DNA from: Cladosporium sp. IMV 00045
Lineage: Eukaryota; Ascomycota; Dothideomycetes; Cladosporiales; Cladosporiaceae
Direction of reading: 5' to 3'
NCBI GenBank assembly: GCA_001931905.2
Contig: MSJI02000731.1
Location: 1 to 64,000 of the forward strand
DNA length: 64,000 bases
The notes under the pieces were generated by a model that saw nothing but the letters and a program-made list of their open reading frames with translations, did not search any database and was not told the DNA's origin. Made by a program: the position numbers and the translations under genes. Of the stretch, positions 11,394-20,686 are shown piece by piece; the stretch's first letter is position 1, and the number at the start of each line of letters is the position of its first letter.

Positions 11394-13582
11394 CTACTCG
11401 CGCCTTTTCTTACCCTCCTCAAGGTAGCCAGAGTCACTACGGCCATTCCCAAGGAAGGGACCGACCACTGGATCCTTGTGCGCTTTGTTAAGGACGTCAT
11501 CGTAGGCCTCGATAGCCCAAGGCGGGGTGCTGAGTTTCGGCCAGTTGACCTGTAAAATGTTAGCAATTGATGGCGATATGCAAAGAAGATGATTGGAACT
11601 CACGTATAACGAGCCATGTCCCAAGATGAACTTCGCACAGTATCCAGCGATACCGAAGCAGGCGATGGTAAACAGCCTCAGCGGCCACACAGTAGCCTCG
11701 GGCAAACGGTTCGTGCTCAGACTGACAAACACAAAGAACACGCACATGCCGAGAATATAAGGCATGGACTGCACGGCCAAAGGTCTGCGGTCGGCAAAGT
11801 GTTGGACTCCTAGAGGCGCAGTGTCCGGCTTGTAAGCGCCAAGGAAGAGATCAAAACTGTCTTGTCGTGGGCCGTCGGCGAAGTTGTTCTGGAAGTAACG
11901 AGTCACACTGCGGTTGAAATCCTGCAGTGCACCAGCTTTGGTCCTGTTGCCGGTGCGGGTGAAGTCTGTCTTGAGCGCGCCGGTACCAGAGTAAGTTTTG
12001 GAAACAACATCGGCATTATCGGCCCACTTGTTCCTGAAGAGGCTCTCGAATGATGCATCATCCTGAGCACTCTCACCAGGGCGCAGCAGGCCCAAGTCAA
12101 TGAGCATGCGCGTCAAGGTCCAGCGACCGAGCATAGACTGGACAACATTCGTACGGTCGAGACAATCCATGCAGTTCGTTCTGACCACAGCAGTCTGCCT
12201 GTTGCGAACATCGACGCCACCAGCGGGCATGTCAATACCGTGGAAATAGCCACCAGCGACCAGGCCGTCTTTGAGGTGGTCAAGAAGAAGCTGTGCGCGA
12301 TGCCATTTCAAGCCCTTCGTCTCGTTGTGGAAATCGAAGTAGACATAGTGCAAGTGATCGTACCAGCCCTTAGGATGATCAGGCTCGATGATCTTCGCTC
12401 TTTCCGCCGTCTTGCGGTCGGCCTCCTTCTCCACGTCGGGGTCCGTCTGGAGGATCTTGACGATGTTTTCATAGGCCTCCTTGACCTGTTGCTCTCTTCC
12501 TTTTTGATTGACAAGGTTGACCATGTAGTTTTCTCCGTAAAGTTTGATCTGTTCGTCAAAATGCTTCTTCGCAGCCGGTGTCGCGGATTCAATGCCACGA
12601 ATCTGGAGTTTGGGAGTGTACTTCAAAGTGTTGATCTCAGCCCAGTACAAGGGCACGCTGCCACGAGTCTGGACGTAAGAGAGGACCTGCGTTTCCGAAC
12701 CACCCACGGGTTTACCATTGGTGTAACCTTGGTCGCCAGCGAAGCTGGAAAGTCCGCTCGATCCGGAATCGTTCAGAATGATGGCTTGCTCGGTCTCGTT
12801 GAAGTTTGACACATGTCCCTCCTCGTCGATGCCTCGGGACATGTATCTGGTGCCCGTCCTGTGCCTTGATCTTCTTGTGATAAGCAGGAACATCATGGCG
12901 TTGCCTTTGATGGAGGTGTTGGTGATTCGAAGCATACCGTACATCACAGGGAGGATGTACGGGTCAATCGCGGGCTGCGTTCCGGAAGACAGCCGTCCAG
13001 AAGCCTTTCCAGATCTGAAATCAATCATCGACGAGCTGATGAATTTGTTCCAGTAGAAGCGATCATCAGCCCTCTCCCACATAGGCTCTCTTGGGTTCAT
13101 CTCAGCCTGACGCTGGAAGCTGTTGGTGAGATCAAAAGTGTACGAAAAGTACATGGGGCCATTTTTGAGAAGTGTCTTGAGGTAGGTCAAGTAAGTGTCC
13201 TCGTCTGGATCGTGAACCTGACGCTCCCGCAGTGGCAGGAATTCGGTAGCGGTCACCTGATAGATCTGGTGGCCCTTGATTCTGCCTACAGGAGTGGCTT
13301 TGGCGATTGTGATGATGTAGCTGTCTGTATCGGATTATTAGTTTGTTGCTCCCGTTGCCCCTGTCTGTTGCACATACCCAGTTTGAGATGGATGATGCCC
13401 AGGATACCTGGGATGTTGGAGACGCGGTGCCCTCCAATGATCTTGCCCTCACTGAGTCTGATATCACCAGTAGGGCGGTCGACGACCAGGGTGGGGGCAT
13501 CAGGCGACGAGGGTGATGAGAAGGCGTAGTATGACGACGACGCATGGACGTTGATGTCCCTGAAGGGAAGAGTCGCACTCAT
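11394..13582 (-). CDS. sac1: SAC1 phosphoinositide phosphatase
   Basis: ER/Golgi integral phosphatase that hydrolyses PtdIns4P. Model: exons 13582-13378, 13324-11604 and 11549-11394 (693 aa). Intron 1 is 53 bp (GTATGT...CCGATACAG). Intron 2 is 54 bp (GTGAGT...GCTAACATTTTACAG), an exact multiple of three without a stop, so it is hidden in the long open frame. The catalytic CX5R is CMDCLDR (Cys453-Arg459) followed by TNVVQSMLGRW. Two hydrophobic helices near the C-terminus (around PYILGMCVFFVFVSL and FTIACFGIAGYCA) are the ER anchors, as in yeast Sac1. The start at MSATLPFRD is chosen because the upstream frame to 13684 has no family character. It shares a 429-bp divergent promoter with a Rab5 gene; both products act in membrane identity. 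Confidence 0.95.
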
Positions 13583-14011
13583 GTTGGTGAATGCGTCCGA
13601 GCTCTCACAAATGAAAACTCGTGATATGTAACTCCTGTGGTGTCTGCTCCAGAAAATGTTTTGGGTTTCCGAAGATCTCAACACACTCGAAGAGCGACGT
13701 ATCGCGCGGGTGGCTGTGTCTCGAGAAGCAAGCGGCGTTTGGCACGTGAAGTCATCCCGCGCCGGGCACAGCCGTTGGTTGATTCCTTGTCACGCCGCCT
13801 CTCTCTGTCGACGTCCGTAGGCGCATCGGTGGCTTCAAGGCGGCTGCATTACCTATCTCCATCTTCAACAACACCCCTCCCACCAACTACACCACCCTTT
13901 TACCAACATCCACCTATCCACCACCTCGCAACCTCGTTCAAGCAGTACTTTTCGCATTATCGCCGGCGAAAGCAGCAGCACAAACCCGCACTATCCACCC
14001 TAGGCCCGATC
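13583..14011. promoter_or_regulatory. Divergent promoter region SAC1/Rab5
   Basis: 429 bp between start codons. The right half is CT/CA-rich (for example ACCCCTCCCACCAACTACACCACCC), typical of fungal 5' leaders. No defined element recognised. Confidence 0.45.
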
Positions 14012-14863
14012 ATGGCCCAACGCATGCAGCAAGGCGGTCGCCCTGGCGGTGCCAGGTTCGCGCAATTCAAGCTCGTGCTCCTCGGTGAGTAAAAAGATAT
14101 CATGGACGTGGGTACACACAGTATACTGATGCTCTCAAGGCGAGTCGGCTGTCGGAAAGAGTTCGCTTGTCCTGCGCTTTGTGAAGGTATGGATACATCA
14201 AGACTCAAAACATACGAATCTCTGCTGATCACAGCGACCAGGACCAATTCGACGACTACAGAGAATCCACCATCGGCGCCGCTTTCCTCACACAGACTTT
14301 GGCCCTTGACGAGCAAACGACCGTGAAGTTCGAGATCTGGGACACAGCAGGACAGGAGCGCTACAAGTCGCTGGCACCCATGTACTACAGAAACGCAAAC
14401 TGCGCGGTAGTCGTATATGATATTACACAAGCTGTAAGATTGGACCGAATCAGCGGCAGGGAGACAGTAGCCGCACGGATTATCCGCTGACACCACGTCA
14501 CAGAGCTCACTAGACAAAGCGAAGGCCTGGGTGAAGGAGCTCCAGCGCCAGGCCAACGAGAACATCGTCATCGCACTTGCCGGAAACAAAGCCGATCTCG
14601 TCGCCGAGCAACCCGACAAGCGCGCCGTCCCCGTCGCCGACGCCGAGGCATACGCCAAAGAAGCCAACCTGCTCTTCTTCGAGACCTCCGCAAAGACCGC
14701 CGAGAACGTGAAGGAGCTGTTTACCGCGATCGCAAAGAAGCTGCCTATCGAGCAGGCCAGCCAGAGGGGCATGCGCGGAGCCGGAGGCAGGCCAGGCGGT
14801 GTGGACCTCGGCAGGAGAGAAGACGCGGGCACCGCTGGCGGAGCCGGTGGTTGCCAGTGCTGA
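14012..14863 (+). CDS. Rab5-family GTPase (Vps21/Ypt5-like)
   Basis: Small GTPase of early endosomes. Model: exons 14012-14084, 14140-14186, 14242-14433 and 14504-14863 (223 aa); introns 55, 55 and 70 bp with good GT/AG sites and consistent phases. G1 is GESAVGKSS (25-33). The switch I region is [13 protein letters not shown], with Ala-Ala-Phe after the invariant Thr as in Rab5. G3 is WDTAGQERY (73-81), which with [12 protein letters not shown] is diagnostic for Rab5. G4 is NKAD (132-135) and G5 is ETSAK. The C-terminus ends GGCQC, a CXC-type double geranylgeranylation signal. The Gly-Arg-rich hypervariable tail ([12 protein letters not shown]) is unusual in style but of normal length. Confidence 0.94.
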
Positions 14864-15547
14864 GCGTGAGGATTGCGACCACAGTGTAGTATGGGATTTC
14901 TCGCTTAGAGGAGGGAGGTGGAAGTCTTGTTATGGGCGACAGAAGGGCCAGGTTCTTTTTTTTTTCTTTTTTTCCTTCTCTTTTCTTTGTCTGCAATATT
15001 GATCAGCGATACCAAACCGTGAGCATTTCTCCCCCTTTTCCACTTTTTGAACACCTTCGAAGGGGAGCTGCGGGCAGTGTTCATTTTCCACTACAGAATA
15101 CGTATAATAATATTTGACGAGCATGCCACGGATGCCAATGATCATGCTGTCTTTCTCCGTGTTACTGGTGCACCCGTAATTTGCGACGAAGTCGAACACC
15201 TTAGGAAGGCTGACCAACAAGAACAATTCCGAAGATATACGGCCACCCTACAGTCAAACTGATGGCGATTTTTGAGCACAGTAACCGAAGCTGGCCACAG
15301 CCACGGGAGAAGCAACGTCTTGTCCAATAGCAGCCAATCTCCAAATCCTTTGCGGCGGCATCTTTCCAGGGAAAACCCTTGACAGTCTCGATGCTTCATA
15401 GGTTCAATTCACCGGAGCTCCCACCATGGCTAGATTCTGTGTCAATTATGTCTCGCTACTCCCGCTGGAGGCTTCGGGACATTGTAGACTTTGGCCATGG
15501 AAAAATATAAGGGTATATATAGCAGGAATGCCCTATCCGTATCATCA
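14864..15547. other. Intergenic region before tRNA-Ser
   Basis: 684 bp. Holds the Rab5 3' end with a pyrimidine-rich T/C tract at about 14955-14990, and an A/T-rich stretch (AAATATAAGGGTATATATAGC, about 15504-15525) just upstream of the tRNA. No protein gene supported. Confidence 0.4.
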
Positions 15548-15628
15548 GGCGAAGTAGCAAAGTGGTTACTGCGATTGACTAGAAATCAATTCCCTTCGGG
15601 GGCGTAGGTTCGAATCCTGCCTTCGTCG
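15548..15628 (+). tRNA. tRNA-Ser (anticodon AGA)
   Basis: 81-nt cloverleaf. The acceptor stem GGCGAAG pairs with CTTCGTC (15621-15627, one G-U). The anticodon stem ATTGA/TCAAT closes the loop CTAGAAA, giving anticodon AGA. A long variable arm (TCCCTTCGGGGG) marks a class II serine tRNA, and the T-arm is GTAGG-TTCGAAT-CCTGC. The discriminator is G73, as expected for serine. No intron and no encoded CCA, as usual in eukaryotes. Confidence 0.95.
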
Positions 15629-15639
15629 CATGACTTTCA

Positions 15640-15644
15640 TTTTT
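15640..15644 (+). terminator. Pol III terminator of tRNA-Ser
   Basis: A run of five T's on the coding strand, 12 nt after the tRNA, is the expected RNA polymerase III stop signal. Confidence 0.7.
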
Positions 15645-15755
15645 GCCTTTCAATGTCCACCGATCCTGTTACCTAGGTATCTTTTAAGAGTTCGACATTG
15701 TGAAGATCAAAAGGGGTTGAGTTTACTTTTGACGATTTCTGCGTCTGAAAACCAC

Positions 15756-15758
<3 letters not shown>

Positions 15759-15797
<39 letters not shown>
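15759..15797 (+). repeat. Homopolymer T39
   Basis: Thirty-nine consecutive T's (A's on the other strand), 130 bp after tRNA-Ser. There are no obvious target-site duplications or an attached SINE/LINE body, so it is described only as a simple repeat. Confidence 0.95.
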
Positions 15798-15801
<4 letters not shown>

Positions 15802-16456
15802 GCCAAACATCGGTCCTCCAATACTTGGTTATCAAAACCAAAACAAATTCGATGAATGATCCAATTCTGCAACTGGGAAGACATTGATGACTAGACTTCG
15901 ATGATCAAGTGGATCAGTTGAAAATACAGACAAAGTGCTACCTGCACGCATCCACTACAAGCACCCTCAAGGCATCCAAAGCTGAGTGAGCTCGTCATGC
16001 TGCAAAAGTGACTTCTTCGACCACGCGGAACTTCACGTCTGATTCATCAATATTTGGCTCGGACGGGAAGTGGCTTTGAATTATTACTGCTGTTACTCAC
16101 TACCGGGCATTATAATTACACAGCACCAAGGCTTGAAACACTAGACCACCACCACCTTCCCTCTTTCAGCGATTCGAGCCCATGAGCGATGGCAGTTCTC
16201 GCTACGGAGGCCTTTTCTCGCTTCAGGGCTTGGTGTGAAAGCTCGATGCAAGACAAAAAAAAAAAAAGCAAATCAGACGCCGAGGACTGCCTCCGCTGGC
16301 CAGAGAGAGAAGATTAAAACTACTGGACATAACGAAACGAATCGAAACGCCATCTGGCATTCGGCATTGTGCCGTGAAAGGGTATCCGTCGTGATGATGG
16401 CAGAAGTACCTCGCGCGAGTTCTCGCTGCCTGAATGCGTTCTCGTGAAACACTCAA

Positions 16457-18715
16457 TCAGTCGTCCAGAATGACAGCTTCTGGCTGCGGAGCCTTTGACG
16501 ACTTGCGCTCTTCCATCGAGAAGGAGCGGCGTGTGTCGTGGGAGGACTTCGATCTTGCATTGACAGCTGTGAATCCCGACGTTGGTCTGGAAGCTTGTGC
16601 AGGATGAGCGTGCGCCTCGGCGCTGTTGACTTCGCGGTGGCTGGATGAAGGTCTGGCATGCTGATCGTCGCTCTTGAGGCGAGGCCGTTCAGGCGCGTTA
16701 GAAGGCAACGTTGGAGCATTGGCGAGCGGCGACGCATTCATGGGGCCGCGATTTGGCAGGTTTGGACGTTGGTCCTGGCTGATAGCAGGGAAAGCTCCGG
16801 CGCCGAAGGCCTGAATCGCAGCTTCGTTAGATGGGGCGAAGGAGAACTTCATGGTCTGACCAGAGCGAGGTAGCAGGTTCGCCATCAACAAGCTCACGTT
16901 ATCAGTGTGGGCTTCGGCGGAGCCGTGTTGAGGTCCAGATCTACCACCAGGAAGATCGTAGGGACCGTGACCAGGACGAGCATTGAGGGGTGTCCCGAAT
17001 GACTGGGGCGAAGGACCGCCGGAATTGGCCGGCAGAGACACACGAGGTGGGTGGCGACTCGATGACTGGCCGTGTGGTGTACTGCGTCTGCGTTCGGTTG
17101 GATGGTGACTTTGTTGAAATTGAACATGATGCGAGCGTCCATCGAAAATGGGCTGACCACCAATTTGCATCATCTGATATTGTGCATACTGCTGCTGGCG
17201 CGCCATTTCCTCTTGAGCTCGCATCTGTTGATCCTTCCATCGTTTCACGCGATATCCGTGAGCTTCGATTTGTGCACCGTACGACATGCACTCCCAATGT
17301 TCAGGCTGAGTCTTGCCACCTTGGTTGATCAAATGGTCGATTTGCACGTAAAGGTGGCGAACGGCGCTTGCAAGGTCTGCTGGCATCACGACGTTCACTT
17401 GCAAACAGCCGGACTCAACCACGTCTCGAAAAGCAGCAATTGCTTTGCCCTCGGGAGTGTCGGTGAGGTCCAGTTGATTCATTGGCGTTAAATTGGCAGC
17501 GGAGCGTACCGCAGGTGGCGGCATTTGACCCTGTTGCATGGCAGCTAGCTGCTGTTGATGTAGACGCTGCTGTGCCCACGACTTCAATGCGTTCATAATG
17601 AATTGAATTCCGTAGGTAAGCGGGCCGTCAGGCTCTCCGGTGTGTTCGAGGTATCGGGGCTCCTCAACCGGGGATTCTGAATCCGCTTCATCTTTGCTGT
17701 CACTATCATCATCGTCAAACATTGCGAGGAAGTTATCGATGGGAACTTTGCCTGTATCTGTTAGCGATGACCTTGAAAACCCAATCTGCAGTGACTTACC
17801 AGCTTTGGTCGATTTTGATGGCTTGGCTTTGTTGGGTTCCTTTTCTGGCTCGGGGGTCTTCTTCGTAGGTGGAACGCCACCGAAATTGGTCAAAGCTGCC
17901 GACAAAGCCTGCAACTTCTTAACCTTATCAGGCACTGGAGCATGAAACTTGACTTTGATCTCCTCCATGGCAGGTGGCTCTGGAGGTGGTGCTGGTCGGG
18001 GAGCGGGCACGTTTGGTGGACGTGTGCCGGGTGGAGCCCGAGCTTGTGGATGAGGAACAGGAGGTACAGGGACAGGTTTCTGAACGGGCATGTGTTGGGG
18101 CGAAGGATCTGAACGCGAGGTCTGCCGAGGCGGAGGCATCTTAGAAGTTTGACTGATGACTTGAGGTTGTACATTGGCTGCGGGAAGGGTAGGTGGCGTA
18201 GGTGCAGCTGGTGCGTCTGCTTGCTTCACTTTGGCTTTACGGCGTTGCTTTGCCTTAGTAGCAGGCTTCTCTTTGGTAGGCTCTGGTTTGCTGGGCTTCG
18301 ATGAAGGCTCATCTTCAGCATCATCGCCATCCATGATGTAGTACGACATGAAATCACCGTAGCTCTCTCGCTGACCGCCACGCTTGGCGTTGCTCTCCGT
18401 GGGTTCATCGTTCACAGACATGGAGTCCAAGGATGAGAGGGCAGACGAATCGGCAGGCGACTGTTTGCCCTTGACTTCCTCGGCCTCGCCGTCCGACTCG
18501 ACTGCTTCCTCGGAGTAGCGAGACCTCCCCGTAGATGACCGCTTGGGTCTCGAGACAGCAATCGTGTCGCCATCGTTTGACTGTTTGCGAACGTTGAGCC
18601 TAAGCCTTGGCTTCTTTGCAGGCGGTTCCTGTGAATGTGTGGAGTTGGACCTAGAGGCTGACCCGGATGGCGGTATCGATGTGGTTGCCTGGGAAGCATT
18701 TCCTGGAGGGCCCAT
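16457..18715 (-). CDS. Unrecognised proline-rich nuclear protein
   Basis: I do not recognise this 736-aa protein. Model: exons 18715-17800 and 17751-16457. The 48-bp intron (GTAAGTC...CATCGCTAACAGATACAG) is a multiple of three with no stop, so it would otherwise pass as coding. The N-terminal third has a nuclear-localisation-like KKPRLRLNVRK and Ser/Glu-rich acidic stretches. The middle is Pro-rich. After an Asp-rich patch (MFDDDDSDSKDEADS) comes the only well-ordered region, about 150 aa rich in helix (GPLTYGIQFIMNALKSWAQQR ... DVVESGCLQVNVVMPADLASAVRHLY ... EHWECMSYGAQIEAHGY). The C-terminus is disordered. The start at MGPPGNASQ has a purine at -3. An earlier in-frame ATG at 18820 would add 35 aa. 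A chromatin or transcription role is plausible but unproven. Confidence 0.8.
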   Translation of the reverse strand: MGPPGNASQATTSIPPSGSASRSNSTHSQEPPAKKPRLRLNVRKQSNDGDTIAVSRPKRSSTGRSRYSEEAVESDGEAEEVKGKQSPADSSALSSLDSMSVNDEPTESNAKRGGQRESYGDFMSYYIMDGDDAEDEPSSKPSKPEPTKEKPATKAKQRRKAKVKQADAPAAPTPPTLPAANVQPQVISQTSKMPPPRQTSRSDPSPQHMPVQKPVPVPPVPHPQARAPPGTRPPNVPAPRPAPPPEPPAMEEIKVKFHAPVPDKVKKLQALSAALTNFGGVPPTKKTPEPEKEPNKAKPSKSTKAGKSLQIGFSRSSLTDTGKVPIDNFLAMFDDDDSDSKDEADSESPVEEPRYLEHTGEPDGPLTYGIQFIMNALKSWAQQRLHQQQLAAMQQGQMPPPAVRSAANLTPMNQLDLTDTPEGKAIAAFRDVVESGCLQVNVVMPADLASAVRHLYVQIDHLINQGGKTQPEHWECMSYGAQIEAHGYRVKRWKDQQMRAQEEMARQQQYAQYQMMQIGGQPIFDGRSHHVQFQQSHHPTERRRSTPHGQSSSRHPPRVSLPANSGGPSPQSFGTPLNARPGHGPYDLPGGRSGPQHGSAEAHTDNVSLLMANLLPRSGQTMKFSFAPSNEAAIQAFGAGAFPAISQDQRPNLPNRGPMNASPLANAPTLPSNAPERPRLKSDDQHARPSSSHREVNSAEAHAHPAQASRPTSGFTAVNARSKSSHDTRRSFSMEERKSSKAPQPEAVILDD

Positions 18716-19694
18716 TCCTCTCTCGGTGGCCAGTCTGTACTTGCGGATTTTGGCAGAGGAGAGTTGTGAAGTGAAGTGAAATACAGAAACCGCCTGATTG
18801 AATGATTCCCGACCCAACATTGATGGAGGTCGACCCGGGGAAGAGGCAGGGAAGCGATGTTGTTTGCCAGCAGAGTCCAGCAGCGGAGGTGTCGAAAAGT
18901 AAAGTCGGCTGACCCACAAAACAGCGTCACGTGCGCAGGGGCAAGGCAATCAACGCGTAAAGCGATGCTGCTGTGAATGCCGCGACGACTCACTGTGACA
19001 AGGTTAGCAGAGGTATTGGAACGTCACAGATAACTTACGTTGATGGTGGTCGCGCAATGTTTGCGAGTGTAGATGGCAGGCAAAAACGAAGGAAGGCAGC
19101 ATCGCGACAAAGGTGTGGAGCCCGCGCTTTCCTTAAACGGTCACTCACGTGACTTTGAATTGGAGGTTGGGAGCCTGCTTTGCTGTTGGCAGCATCGAGG
19201 TGTTCATGCCTCAGCACCAACGCATATGTATGGATTTGATACACTGGGCAGATCTCGATCGACTGCATTCATATAATTATACGGCATACTCTACACACGC
19301 TGCTTCGAATATCCAGCTCGGGAGGGATGTGAATGGTTTTTCCTTGGCACCGACTAAGGAAGACAATGTAACAGATGCAATGCCTCGATCGATCCCATGT
19401 GACATATCAGAATACACATTGTTCATCACTCGTCTTCAGTGCGACAAGACGAGTATCTTGATCACGCGTGTTTTCCTGTTTTGCTATCACATGTCCCATA
19501 TCCTCACTCAAATGTCCGTTCACTCTTTCTCTGACGGGAGCTAGCCCGCTAGCGCCCGCTCTCTCGAGGTGAGACGACGTAGCTCCAACATGAAGCTCCA
19601 TGAAAGTCGGCCTCCAAGCATATATCGTTGACGGCATTGCGACGACTTGGACATTTTTTTTTTTCAAGAAGACGAATTACTTGATTTCTTCGCA
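18716..19694. other. Divergent intergenic region, nuclear protein/SWP1
   Basis: 979 bp that must contain both promoters and the 5' leaders. Short frames here have no family character. A T11 run lies at about 19657-19667 just before the SWP1 start. Confidence 0.4.
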
Positions 19695-20686
19695 ATGAGG
19701 ATCTTCAGCGGTATTGCGCTTCCTATATTGGCCGCCGCATCGGCTGCATACGGTGCGACTTGGGGCTTCGAAGATGCCACGCTCACTGTTCAAGAGAAGG
19801 GTGCTGGCGTAGGTGGTGGTGCTAAAGAGAAGTAAGTGTTTGGATTCACGATCTAATGAATGATCTTACTTGCTAACGATAATGTAGACTCTCTCTGACC
19901 TCCGCCCTCGCTCCCGCCGTATCCCTTGCCCCTACCGACACCCTCAAGATCGTCCTCACAGCAGTCGAGGGCAAGACGGGCAAGAAACCTCACCAGGCCT
20001 TCCTCACACTCCACGAGCCTTCCACCGGCGTTGAAGAGTCATTCCCGTTCAGCCTGAAGGACAATGGCAAGGGCAAGGTTGAAGTTGTACGTTCAATGGA
20101 AACAAACTGATCCAACGACCAAGTGACACGTTACTAACATCTACCCTCAACAACGCAGACTCAAAAGGACCTTCCATTCCAATTCCTGACCACCTCCGAA
20201 TCCGCCCGCGCATCGATCGTCATCGCATCTTTCGGCACCAGCACCCCCATCCGCAAACACGTCTTCGACCTCGCCGTCACCCGCGACACCGCAACCCCGC
20301 TCGCCCTCCCACCTGCGCCCGAGCGCTTCACCTCCAAGCCCGAGATCAAGCACATCTTCAAAGACGACGCCAAATCGCCGCCCGTGATCATTTCAGGCGC
20401 ATTCGCGTTCGCGGTCCTCCTCACCCTCCCCTCCCTGCTCGGTCTCTGGGTTGGCCTTGGTGGAAACCTCGACCACGCCAGCAAGGCCTTCGGCGCCAAC
20501 CCCGTCGCACACGGCCTCTTCTTCGGCAGCATCGTGGCCATGGAGGGGGTGTTCTTCCTGTACTACTACAGCTGGACTTTGTTCCAGACGCTGCCGGCCG
20601 CCGGTGTCGTCGGCGTGGTGGCTTATGTTAGCGGAAGCAGGGCTTTGACTGAGGTTCAAGAGCGAAGACTGGCTGGGCAGAGATAA
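19695..20686 (+). CDS. swp1: Oligosaccharyltransferase subunit Swp1/ribophorin II
   Basis: ER membrane subunit of the complex that transfers the N-glycan to Asn-X-Ser/Thr. Model: exons 19695-19831, 19888-20086 and 20159-20686 (287 aa), introns 56 and 72 bp with GTAAGT and GTACGT donors. Signal peptide at about 1-19 (IFSGIALPILAAASAAYGA). The lumenal beta-rich domain is followed by three hydrophobic C-terminal helices (around ISGAFAFAVLLTLPSLL, HGLFFGSIVAMEGVFFLYYY and AAGVVGVVAYVSG). The length matches yeast Swp1 rather than the longer animal ribophorin II. The GLWVGLGGNL loop and NPVAHGLFFGSI stretch look typical of the family. With PIG-U at 31-33 kb this is the second ER glycosylation/GPI gene in the window. 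Confidence 0.9.

Larger units (their letters stand above)
15629..16456. other. Intergenic region with a 39-nt poly-T tract
   Basis: 828 bp between the tRNA and the 3' end of the unknown nuclear-protein gene. It contains the T tract listed separately and an A13 run at about 16255-16268. No coding potential supported. Confidence 0.45.

Noticed and set aside
13957..14832. 291-aa minus-strand frame over the Rab5 gene
   Set aside because: Antisense to four well-defined Rab5 exons and crosses their splice sites.
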